A program made the translations under genes and the position numbers. DNA of 64,000 nt from Diorhabda sublineata (lineage: Eukaryota > Arthropoda > Insecta > Coleoptera > Chrysomelidae): positions 2,681,805 to 2,745,804 of the forward strand of contig NC_079484.1 in the NCBI RefSeq assembly GCF_026230105.1, written 5' to 3'. Position 1 is the stretch's first letter, and every line of letters begins with the position of its first letter. Below the pieces are notes generated by a model. The model saw only the letters and a program-made list of their open reading frames with translations, was not told where the DNA came from and did no database searches. Positions 1 to 11,534 of the stretch are shown one piece after another.

Positions 1-496
1 TATTTGATTATAAAGTAAAAGCGCAATTTAAAACATAAAACATTTATCAAACTTGTTCTCTTCGAAACCGTAAGTATTATTTGTTTACATTTTTTTTTTT
101 TTTTGATAATACGACTAAATACTTACCATAATTAAAATATCACCTTCAGATCTTACTGATGTACTTCCTTCTTTTTGTAATTAATACAAAGTAAATCGCA
201 CAAAGTGTAAAAAAAACCTGTTTAGTTGTTATTTTAAATAATTAATCACTTCCCACGGTTGTTTGGAGAACAATGTAGTCGCGAGAACAAGTCAGATCTG
301 GTAGGTAAACCGCCGCGAACTGATAGTTTTGTTTGTAGCACGTTAGGAGTAGAAATAAATTTTTTTCTTATAATAAATATTCAAATGTGGTTCGGCGAAT
401 TCGGTATTAGTTTATAGGTCAGCATTATAACTGTTATTTTTCATTTAAAACGTATAAAGAATCTTCAATTTTCAATTTAATTTAATTAGGTATTAA
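1..496. other. AT-rich intergenic sequence, no gene seen
   Basis: No open frame or family motif was recognised on either strand. The stretch contains a poly-T run near 90-104 and otherwise looks like ordinary AT-rich intergenic DNA up to the TACGAGGG terminus at 497. Confidence 0.5.
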
Positions 497-544
497 TACG
501 AGGGTTGTTGATTCACTATCGAAAAATAGGTGGTAAAATATTCC

Positions 545-780
545 AAATATATAAAGTAGAAGCAGGACACTTCCTTCTGACTTCCTTGACCGATTTACCC
601 CACAACAACTCAATCAGGTTAAGGTGACCGCCATATAATAAATTTCAATGCATTATTTCTTTCCAATTCTAACAAATATTCCTTGCAAAGCATCCAGGAA
701 TGCTTGGGATCATTGTTATACAAGAAAATATATTTTCCGCCGATTTTTTAATACTTTTATAGCTTTTTTTATACAAAATC
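545..780 (-). pseudogene. Tc1-like transposase, C-terminal fragment
   Basis: Minus-strand translation gives LYNNDPKHSWMLCKEYL, then after a frameshift LNLIELLWGKSVKEVRRKC. These correspond to the conserved Tc1 blocks around the second catalytic Asp (DNDPKHTS-type) and the following PDLNPIELLW-type block. At least one frameshift lies between them, so the copy cannot make an intact enzyme. Upstream frames are also broken (KSIKKSAENIF-like). It pairs with the N-terminal fragment at 7935-8052 on the far side of the satellite. Confidence 0.7.
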
Positions 781-860
781 CACTCAATTTCTATTAGGTC
801 TCCAGTCGTTCTCTCTCCAAAACATTACCGAGCCTTCCCCCTGCTCTACAGTCGAGATTA

Positions 861-3800
861 CATATATTTCTAACCTCAATCTTTGACTCTCCACTTCATA
901 AAACTCTCTCCCACTCTTCATGTCTCAGATTTCCAGATTTAATATATTTCTAACCTCAATCTTCGACTCTCCACTTCATAAAACTCTCTCCCACTCTTCA
1001 TGTCTCAGATTTCCAGATTTAGTATATTTCTAGCCCCAATCTTTGACTCTCCTCTTCATAAAACTCTCTCCCACTCTTCATGTCTCAGATTTCCAGATTT
1101 GGTATATTTCTAACCTCAATCTTCGACTCTCCACTTCATAAAACTCTCTCCCACTCTTCATGTCTCAGATTTCCAGATTTAGTATATTTCTAGCCCCAAT
1201 CTTCGACTCTCCACTTCATAAAACTCTCTCCCACTCTTCATGTCTCAGATTTCCAGATTTAGTATATTTCTAGCCCCAATCTTCGACTCTCCACTTCATA
1301 AAACTCTCTCCCACTCTTCATGTCTCAGATTTCCAGATTTGGTATATTTCTAACCTCAATCTTCGACTCTCCACTTCATAAAACTCTCTCCCACTCTTCA
1401 TGTCTCAGATTTCCAGATTTAGTATATTTCTAGCCCCAATCTTCGACTCTCCACTTCATAAAACTCTCTCCCACTCTTCATGTCTCAGATTTCCAGATTT
1501 GGTATATTTCTAACCTCAATCTTCGACTCTCCACTTCATAAAACTCTCTCCCACTCTTCATGTCTCAGATTTCCAGATTTAGTATATTTCTAGCCCCAAT
1601 CTTCGACTCTCCACTTCATAAAACTCTCTCCCACTCTTCATGTCTCAGATTTCCAGATTTAGTATATTTCTAGCCCCAATCTTCGACTCTCCACTTCATA
1701 AAACTCTCTCCCACTCTTCATGTCTCAGATTTCCAGATTTGGTATATTTCTAACCTCAATCTTCGACTCTCCACTTCATAAAACTCTCTCCCACTCTTCA
1801 TGTCTCAGATTTCCAGATTTAGTATATTTCTAGCCCCAATCTTCGACTCTCCACTTCATAAAACTCTCTCCCACTCTTCATGTCTCAGATTTCCAGATTT
1901 AGTATATTTCTAGCCCCAATCTTTGACTCTCCTCTTCATAAAACTCTCTTCCACTCTTCGTGCCTCAGATTTCCAGATTTAATATATTTCTAACCTCAAT
2001 CTTCGACTCTCCACTTCATAAAACTCTCTCCCACTCTTCATGTCTCAGATTTCCAGATTTAGTATATTTCTAGCCCCAATCTTCGACTCTCCACTTCATA
2101 AAACTCTCTCCCACTCTTCATGTCTCAGATTTCCAGATTTGGTATATTTCTAACCTCAATCTTCGACTCTCCACTTCATAAAACTCTCTCCCACTCTTCA
2201 TGTCTCAGATTTCCAGATTTAGTATATTTCTAGCCCCAATCTTCGACTCTCCACTTCATAAAACTCTCTCCCACTCTTCATGTCTCAGATTTCCAGATTT
2301 AGTATATTTCTAGCCCCAATCTTTGACTCTCCTCTTCATAAAACTCTCTTCCACTCTTCGTGCCTCAGATTTCCAGATTTAATATATTTCTAACCTCAAT
2401 CTTCGACTCTCCACTTCATAAAACTCTCTCCCACTCTTCATGTCTCAGATTTCCAGATTTAATATATTTCTAACCTCAATCTTCGACTCTCCACTTCATA
2501 AAACTCTCTCCCACTCTTCATGTCTCAGATTTCCAGATTTAGTATATTTCTAGCCCCAATCTTCGACTCTCCACTTCATAAAACTCTCTCCCACTCTTCA
2601 TGTCTCAGATTTCCAGATTTAGTATATTTCTAGCCCCAATCTTTGACTCTCCACTTCATAAAACTCTCTCCCACTCTTCATGTCTCAGATTTCCAGATTT
2701 AGTATATTTCTAGCCCCAATCTTCGACACTCCACTTCATAAAACTCTCTCCCACTCTTCATGTCTCAGATTTCCAGATTTAGTATATTTCTAGCCCCAAT
2801 CTTTGACTCTCCACTTCATAAAACTCTCTCCCACTCTTCATGTCTCAGATTTCCAGATTTAGTATATTTCTAGCCCCAATCTTCGACTCTCCACTTCATA
2901 AAACTCTCTCCCACTCTTCATGTCTCAGATTTCCAGATTTAGTATATTTCTAACCTCAATCTTTGACTCTCCTCTTCATAAAACTCTCTCCCACTCTTCA
3001 TGTCTCAGATTTCCAGATTTAGTATATTTCTAGCCCCAATCTTCGACTCTCCACTTCATAAAACTCTCTCCCACTCTTCATGTCTCAGATTTCCAGATTT
3101 AGTATATTTCTAGCCCCAATCTTTGACTCTCCTCTTCATAAAACTCTCTTCCACTCTTCGTGCCTCAGATTTCCAGATTTAATATATTTCTAACCTCAAT
3201 CTTCGACTCTCCACTTCATAAAACTCTCTCCCACTCTTCATGTCTCAGATTTCCAGATTTAATATATTTCTAACCTCAATCTTCGACTCTCCACTTCATA
3301 AAACTCTCTCCCACTCTTCATGTCTCAGATTTCCAGATTTAGTATATTTCTAGCCCCAATCTTCGACTCTCCACTTCATAAAACTCTCTCCCACTCTTCA
3401 TGTCTCAGATTTCCAGATTTGGTATATTTCTAACCTCAATCTTCGACTCTCCACTTCATAAAACTCTCTCCCACTCTTCATGTCTCAGATTTCCAGATTT
3501 AGTATATTTCTAGCCCCAATCTTCGACTCTCCACTTCATAAAACTCTCTCCCACTCTTCATGTCTCAGATTTCCAGATTTAGTATATTTCTAGCCCCAAT
3601 CTTCGACTCTCCACTTCATAAAACTCTCTCCCACTCTTCATGTCTCAGATTTCCAGATTTGGTATATTTCTAGCCCCAATCTTTGACTCTCCTCTTCATA
3701 AAACTCTCTTCCACTCTTCGTGCCTCAGATTTCCAGATTTAATATATTTCTAACCTCAATCTTCGACTCTCCACTTCATAAAACTCTCTCCCACTCTTCA

Positions 3801-6800
3801 TGTCTCAGATTTCCAGATTTAATATATTTCTAACCTCAATCTTCGACTCTCCACTTCATAAAACTCTCTCCCACTCTTCATGTCTCAGATTTCCAGATTT
3901 AGTATATTTCTAGCCCCAATCTTCGACTCTCCACTTCATAAAACTCTCTCCCACTCTTCATGTCTCAGATTTCCAGATTTAATATATTTCTAACCTCAAT
4001 CTTCGACTCTCCACTTCATAAAACTCTCTCCCACTCTTCATGTCTCAGATTTCCAGATTTAGTATATTTCTAGCCCCAATCTTCGACTCTCCACTTCATA
4101 AAACTCTCTCCCACTCTTCATGTCTCAGATTTCCAGATTTAATATATTTCTAACCTCAATCTTCGACTCTCCACTTCATAAAACTCTCTCCCACTCTTCA
4201 TGTCTCAGATTTCCAGATTTAGTATATTTCTAGCCCCAATCTTCGACTCTCCACTTCATAAAACTCTCTCCCACTCTTCATGTCTCAGATTTCCAGATTT
4301 GGTATATTTCTAACCTCAATCTTCGACTCTCCACTTCATAAAACTCTCTCCCACTCTTCATGTCTCAGATTTCCAGATTTAGTATATTTCTAGCCCCAAT
4401 CTTCGACTCTCCACTTCATAAAACTCTCTCCCACTCTTCATGTCTCAGATTTCCAGATTTGGTATATTTCTAACCTCAATCTTCGACTCTCCACTTCATA
4501 AAACTCTCTCCCACTCTTCATGTCTCAGATTTCCAGATTTAGTATATTTCTAACCTCAATCTTTGACTCTCCTCTTCATAAAACTCTCTCCCACTCATCA
4601 TGTCTCAGATTTCCAGATTTAGTATATTTCTAGCCCCAATCTTCGACTCTCCACTTCATAAAACTCTCTCCCACTCTTCATGTCTCAGATTTCCAGATTT
4701 GGTATATTTCTAACCTCAATCTTCGACTCTCCACTTCATAAAACTCTCTCCCACTCTTCATGTCTCAGATTTCCAGATTTAGTATATTTCTAGCCCCAAT
4801 CTTCGACTCTCCACTTCATAAAACTCTCTCCCACTCTTCGTGCCTCAGATTTCCAGATTTAGTATATTTCTAACCTCAATCTTCGACTCTCCACTTCATA
4901 AAACTCTCTCCCACTCTTCATGTCTCAGATTTCCAGATTTAGTATATTTCTAGCCCCAATCTTCGACTCTCCACTTCATAAAACTCTCTCCCACTCTTCG
5001 TGCCTCAGATTTCCAGATTTAGTATATTTCTAACCTCAATCTTCGACTCTCCACTTCATAAAACGCTCTCCCACTCTTCATGTCTCAGATTTCCAGACTT
5101 AGTATATTTCTATCCCCAATCTTCGACTCTCCACTTCATAAAACTCTCTCCCACTCTTCATGTCTCAGATTTCCAGATTTGGTATATTTCTAACCTCAAT
5201 CTTCGACTCTCCACTTCATAAAACTCTCTCCCACTCTTCATGTCTCAGATTTCCAGATTTAGTATATTTCTAGCCCCAATCTTCGACTCTCCACTCCATA
5301 AAACTCTCTCCCACTCTTCATGTCTCAGATTTCCAGATTTGGTATATTTCTAACCTCAATCTTCGACTCTCCACTTCATAAAACTCTCTCCCACTCTTCA
5401 TGTCTCAGATTTCCAGATTTAGTATATTTCTAGCCCCAATCTTCGACTCTCCACTTCATAAAACTCTCTCCCACTCTTCATGTCTCAGATTTCCAGATTT
5501 AGTATATTTCTAACCTCAATCTTTGACTCTCCTCTTCATAAAACTCTCTCCCACTCTTCGTGCCTCAGATTTCCAGATTTAGTATATTTCTAACCTCAAT
5601 CTTTGACTCTCCTCTTCATAAAACTCTCTCCCACTCATCATGTCTCAGATTTCCAGATTTAGTATATTTCTAACCTCAATCTTTGACTCTCCTCTTCATA
5701 AAACTCTCTCCCACTCTTCGTGCCTCAGATTTCCAGATTTAGTATATTTCTAACCTCAATCTTTGACTCTCCTCTTCATAAAACTCTCTCCCACTCATCA
5801 TGTCTCAGATTTCCAAATTTAGTATATTTCTAGCCCCAATCTTCGACTCTCCACTTCATAAAACTCTCTCCCACTCTTCATGTCTCAGATTTCCAGATTT
5901 GGTATATTTCTAACCTCAATCTTCGACTCTCCACTTCATAAAACTCTCTCCCACTCTTCATGTCTCAGATTTCCAGATTTAGTATATTTCTAGCCCCAAT
6001 CTTCGACTCTCCACTTCATAAAACTCTCTCCCACTCTTCGTGCCTCAGATTTCCAGATTTAGTATATTTCTAACCTCAATCTTTGACTCTCCTCTTCATA
6101 AAACTCTCTCCCACTCTTCGTGCCTCAGATTTCCAGATTTAGTATATTTCTAACCTCAATCTTTGACTCTCCTCTTCATAAAACTCTCTCCCACTCTACG
6201 TGCCTCAGATTTCCAGATTTAGTATATTTCTAACCTCAATCTTTGACTCTCCTCTTCATAAAACTCTCTCCCACTCTTCGTGTCTCAGATTTCCAGATTT
6301 AGTATATTTCTAACCTCAATCTTTGACTCTCCTCTTCATAAAACTCTCTCCCACTCTTCGTGCCTCAGATTTCCAGATTTAGTATATTTCTAACCTCAAT
6401 CTTTGACTCTCCTCTTCATAAAACTCTCTCCCACTCTTCGTGTCTCAGATTTCCAGATTTAGTATATTTCTAACCTCAATCTTTGACTCTCCTCTTCATA
6501 AAACTCTCTCCCACTCTTCATGTCTCAGATTTCCAGATTTAGTATATTTCTAGCCCCAATCTTTGACTCTCCTCTTCATAAAACTCTCTTCCACTCTTCG
6601 TGCCTCAGATTTCCAGATTTAGTATATTTCTAACCTCAATCTTTGACTCTCCTCTTCATAAAACTCTCTCCCACTCTTCGTGCCTCAGATTTCCAGATTT
6701 AGTATATTTCTAACCTCAATCTTTGACTCTCCTCTTCATAAAACTCTCTCCCACTCTTCGTGTCTCAGATTTCCAAATTTAGTATATTTCTAACCTCAAT

Positions 6801-7900
6801 CTTTGACTCTCCTCTTCATAAAACTCTCTCCCACTCTTCGTGCCTCAGATTTCCAGATTTAGTATATTTCTAACCTCAATCTTTGACTCTCCTCTTCATA
6901 AAACTCTCTCCCACTCTTCGTGTCTCAGATTTCCAGATTTAGTATATTTCTAACCTCAATCTTTGACTCTCCTCTTCATAAAACTCTCTCCCACTCTTCA
7001 TGTCTCAGATTTCCAGATTTAGTATATTTCTAGCCCCAATCTTTGACTCTCCTCTTCATAAAACTCTCTTCCACTCTTCGTGCCTCAGATTTCCAGATTT
7101 AATATATTTCTAACCTCAATCTTTGAATCTCCACTTCATAAAACTCTCTCCCACTCTTCATGTCTCAGATTTCCAGATTTAGTATATTTCTAGCCCCAAT
7201 CTTTGACTCTCCTCTTCATAAAACTCTCTTCCACTCTTCGTGCCTCAGATTTCCAGATTTAGTATATTTCTAGCCCCAATCTTTGACTCTCCTCTTCATA
7301 AAACTCTCTCCCACTCTTCGTGTCTCAGATTTCCAGATTTAGTATATTTCTAACCTCAATCTTTGACTCTCCTCTTCATAAAACTCTCTCCCACTCTTCG
7401 TGCCTCAGATTTCCAGATTTAGTATATTTCTAACCTCAATCTTTGACTCTCCTCTTCATAAAACTCTCTCCCACTCTTCGTGTCTCAGATTTCCAGATTT
7501 AGTATATTTCTAACCTCAATCTTTGACTCTCCTCTTCATAAAACTCTCTCCCACTCTTCATGTCTCAGATTTCCAGATTTAGTATATTTCTAGCCCCAAT
7601 CTTTGACTCTCCTCTTCATAAAACTCTCTTCCACTCTTCGTGCCTCAGATTTCCAGATTTAATATATTTCTAACCTCAATTTTTGACTCTCCTCTTCATA
7701 AAACTCTCTTCCACTCTTCGTGCCTCAGATTTCCAGATTTAATATATTTCTAACCTCAATCTTTGACTCTCCTCTTCATAAAACTCTCTTCCACTCTTCG
7801 TGCCTCAGATTTCCAGATTTAATATATTTCTAACCTCAATCTTTGACTCTCCTCTTCATAAAACTCTCTCCCATTCTTCATGCCTCAGATTTTCAGATTT
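861..7900. repeat. 80-bp satellite, 88 units in exact register
   Basis: The period is exactly 80 bp from 861 to 7900, giving 88 units with no visible insertion or deletion. Units differ by substitutions at linked positions: aat/agt/ggt at the unit start, taacctc versus tagcccc, cttcgactctccac versus ctttgactctcctc, and cttcatgtctc versus cttcgtgcctc. The plus strand is pyrimidine-rich (CTCTC tracts). Units before about 5500 are mostly the cttcg/ccac type; units from about 5500 to 7860 are mostly the ctttg/cctc type. Short frames inside are by-products of the repeat and not genes. Confidence 0.97.
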
Positions 7901-7934
7901 ATACATCTGAACATTTCGTATCGGCAGCTTCACT

Positions 7935-8052
7935 TTGTAGTCCTCGGTATTTTCAAATTGGGCAGCAATGGTACGGTTACTTTTGTCTAGATTATGAAAA
8001 CTTGAGATCAGTGCACGAGTTTCAACCGATAGTTCATTGGTTTTACCCCTTT
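7935..8052 (-). pseudogene. Tc1-like transposase, N-terminal helix-turn-helix fragment
   Basis: Minus-strand translation from 8052 gives RGKTNELSVETRALI followed by SSFHNLDKSNRTIAAQF. This matches the start of Tc1-family transposases (GK-x-ELS-xE-xRA-x-I ... S-x-R-x-IA), the first helix-turn-helix that binds the terminal repeats. The reading frame decays after about 40 residues as it approaches the satellite. It lies about 240 bp inside the right terminus, as expected for the 5' end of a Tc1 gene on this strand. Confidence 0.7.
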
Positions 8053-8904
8053 TAAAACTTACAAGTCTGAATTATCGAGAACGAGAACAATTCGTAGAAT
8101 AATGTCACAAAAAGAAGTCTTGGTTCAAAAAGTATAAACCACAGCACGTTCTTGTGCATCACAGGGCTAACTGGGACTAAACTACAATCATAAACACCGA
8201 AAAAATACTTCACAGAACAGTGAATAAATCAGACGGTACCTTCAAGTTTTAACTTGTCGCACTGCCCGACAAAATATCAATATACCCTCGTATAAAGTAA
8301 AAAAAGAACAAGCACTATTATTTATTGGTAGAACATCGCTTCGAGCTTCGTTTGACAACATGAAAAAGAAATTTTTTAATTTTGAAATTTATTAAATGGA
8401 TATGACACAAACATTACCAACCTAACTTTTGTTTTAATTAGGTTGGTACCTAACCTAACCTAACTTTTGTTTTATTTATGCTGGTAATGAAAGAATTTTG
8501 AATTAGAAAGATCCAAACTTCATATACTTTCAAGATGTGTTTTTTTTGCCTATTTTATGCAGCAATTTTTGATTTTTTTAAAAAGATAGAATTGAAAAAC
8601 CTGCAGTAATTATTGAGACATAACCAAAGACATCTAGCGTTTGTTTTTATACTAAAATTAGTTTACAACAACATTATTTATATTCCTCACCTTTAATAGT
8701 TCATTCAACATTTGAATTTTATTAATTTTCGATATTTACTTGATAACGTGAGTAGTTCCAGCATCGTAAATTCAAATCACCAGCGCGCACATGTATACAA
8801 TCCAACGACCACTTTATATTTTGATCTCTAATATTTTTGCATTCCTCATTATCCACTTGAAACGAGGTGGCAATTTCGGTTATTAGTCCCAACGTCAGTA
8901 GCGG

Positions 8905-9079
8905 TACGCACAAAATATTTCGATTTTATGCTTCAGCAAAAGCAGATTTTTACTACGATGATGCGTTGAAATATCCGTTGAGCTTAGAAGATTTGGACCA
9001 AGATCAACCAGAAGTGTTTGATCACTTGAAACCGCTGTGTATCTTCATTTTCTTGCGCCACCGTGGAAAAATCAAATAG
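8905..9079 (+). other. Unrecognised coding-like fragment
   Basis: An open frame reads a mixed, non-repetitive sequence including KADFYYDDALKYPL and SLEDLDQDQPEVF, then stops at 9077-9079. The composition is more protein-like than the surrounding AT-rich frames. There is no recognised domain, and no start or splice site was assigned. It may be an exon or pseudogene scrap, or chance. Confidence 0.15.
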
Positions 9080-10149
9080 ATTTCTTCAGAAAACTGCAAC
9101 CAACGCTACTGAATTCGCTAGTGCCAAAGAATAGTTAATGAAGTTAGTTTTCGTAGTGGGAATGTGGCAAAATTGAACACCAAAGTGTACTAACTTTAAT
9201 ATATCCCAAGGTTTCGAATACTTGTATATTAATCGTCAGGGAAATGATTAGTTAAGATAAAAACATTAAATTCATCGATTTCAAAAATCAATAATCAAAT
9301 TGTCGCTGGAAATATCAAGTTTTCGATCAATAATTGACTTAATTGATTGATTTGGTGACCAGAATTTTGATCGCACGTAGTTGGCAAGCCTGGTAAAATT
9401 AAACTTGATCATCTAACCTAAAAATAATACTGTTCATTATATACGTAAATATTTTCGCTTCCTGCCATTATTAACAATGATTAACATGTCAATTTTTATA
9501 ATCACACTAGTGGGAAAAAACGAATTTATTTAATTATTATTTTATTATAATAATGGCACTAAAAACTTGTTAAATTAATTATGAAACATCTCCTATATAA
9601 ACAGAATTTGAATAAATATTATTTTGTTGTCGTAATGCGACGTAAAGAAATGAATAATTAAACACTTTCATGTATTATTTTTCGTTTCTGGTTACATCTT
9701 CTAATATAATTCTTCATTGTTACGAAGTCTACATAGGGCAGACATCACAGTATTTAAAAAATAGACTAAAAAGTCATCAATACGATAAAAAAATAAAACT
9801 GCATTAACCAACCATGAAATATCAAAAAAAAAAAATAAATAAATTCAATTACGAAGATTCGAAAAATAATCAAGAAGGTTTAAAAATATAAATACTTCAT
9901 TCCTTAACAACATCCTGCATAACTAGCATGAAGTTCCGCTCGTGTTGTTATTTGTGAACGGTATTTTTAGGTTATAAATTCCGTGGGTTGATATACAGCA
10001 CACTTACAAGTCTTTTAAGTTACCGAATTTGATGTAGCCGTCTCCAATTTTATAATTAGGGATTACTACCGAAAAATGTGAGATATTAACGTGAAATCAA
10101 AGTCAAAAGAGGTCAGAAATGCTGCAGTGGGTAGTTTAATAACTGAAAA

Positions 10150-10350
10150 TTGATTGCGGGAGCCTGCGGGAAGGCTGAACTGACGTTTCTACGAAGAGAT
10201 GAAGGCGCCCGTTTCAAAATTACAATTCCAGAAAGCAAAACACACTTTATTGTTGGTATCAATCTTTTAAATCACCTCAATGTGTCATACAACCATAAAT
10301 ACCATTGGAAAACCACCAAAAGAGTTTGCTTAGTACCTGGATCTACCTAA
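10150..10350 (+). other. Unrecognised coding-like fragment
   Basis: A 66-residue open frame reads GKAELTFLRRDEGARFKI, then TIPESKTHFIVGINLLNHLNV. It has a balanced composition, but the family is not recognised. The ATA/ATG context is poor and the flanks show no clear exon signals. It could be a degraded gene or transposon piece. Confidence 0.15.
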
Positions 10351-11534
10351 TGTTAAAGGATACGCAGGACATTGCTTCCAACGCTCGTCAATGTCGAGAG
10401 TTAACTAGAAAATAAGAGAATTCATGACAGTTATGACAAATGTGACGTTTCCAAATGTCAAGGAGTGACTTAATGTGTCAGCGGAATTAGTTGTTTCTTT
10501 TGTTGAGGTGTTATGTAATTATTTCAAGCCGGTGGTTTTTATTATATTATATTTCATTACTTAATTTAACAAAATTTGTAGAGTAACTCACAAACATGTT
10601 ATACTAATCATAGACAAACGAACAAAGTTAACCTTATGCTAACCATAGAGATTATGACAACGATCATAGATAAAAAGATTCTGATTGACATTTCAACATC
10701 TTCGTCAATAAATACTTCAAATTTAATTAAAAAAGTTCGCTTTAAGGTTAAGGTTAATTTTACTGCAGTGAAATATTTGAAAATTGATTTTTATACTGCT
10801 TTATTTAGTTTTTGAGCGTACAACTTTTGGATGTTGTACGTTGAACGAACTAACCTCACTTTTTTTGTTATTGGATTTGTGTTCTATGTAAACAAATGAT
10901 GGATGGCGTCGGTATTGCCAAGTTGGGACCTTGTAAAATGTTTATAGTATATTTTGAAGCTGAAATATAATATTAAAATTTATTTTACTGGAAAAATTTT
11001 CAGTTTACGCATTCATTTAAGAATGCGGTAGCAAATATATCTTGAATTACGGAAATATTTGGTTATGTGTAGGCACAGGCTTAGATGTACTAATGGGTCA
11101 ATTAATGAAATCCAAGTGGAAATGTTTAAATAAGATATTAGCAGAAGGGGGCTCAGAACGGGCACCGTAAGGTTAGGTAAAAGTGAAACATTCATTGGAT
11201 ATATCTTCAAAGGGCATAAATGGCCCGCAAATGCTGCTAAATTATTTTGAGAGCTACAACATAGATGCCACAAGATGACATACAATCAAAGGGAATTTAA
11301 TGAAATTTTCCTCTACAAGAACAATTCAAAATGGGTAAAACACTCTGTAGGAGTGTTTTCGAAAATATAAGAGCCAAATTTTAGGAATGGCGGTCATTTC
11401 GAGAATATTATTTCCAAGAATTAATGATCTTTATTCTAGTAAACAGTTGTTTCAATAAAATTTTTCAAGCGCAAAAATTTATGGCCCTGTATTTCCAGGG
11501 ACGAATTCAGCATTTTGGCTAGGCCCCTAGGCCC

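Larger units (their letters stand above)
497..8292 (-). mobile_element. Tc1/mariner-type transposon interrupted by an expanded 80-bp satellite
   Basis: The left end reads TACGAGGGTTG at 497, and the right end reads CCCTCGTA ending at 8292, so the two termini are inverted copies that share at least TACGAGGGT and begin with the TA target dinucleotide. Beyond about 10 bp the terminal match is only partial. Inside, on the minus strand, a Tc1-like N-terminal segment lies near the right end (8052-7935) and a Tc1-like C-terminal segment near the left end (780-545), in the order expected for a single transposase gene. The space between them is filled by the 80-bp satellite. Seen: termini, order and orientation. 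Inferred: that this is one element whose interior was replaced or expanded, not two neighbouring remnants. Confidence 0.6.
8293..11496. other. Intergenic sequence with scattered coding-like scraps
   Basis: This is mainly AT-rich sequence. An AGGTTAGGTT-type tract (minus sense) occurs near 8446-8466. Two short stretches look protein-like but match nothing I recognise: plus strand about 8905-9079 (acidic, with SLEDLDQDQPEVF) and plus strand 10150-10350 (with FKITIPESKTHFIVG). Neither has convincing splice sites or neighbours, so they are listed separately at low confidence. No promoter or complete gene was seen. Confidence 0.4.

Noticed and set aside
861..7900. Possible CRISPR-like array
   Set aside because: Units are contiguous with no distinct spacers, and the genome is eukaryotic.
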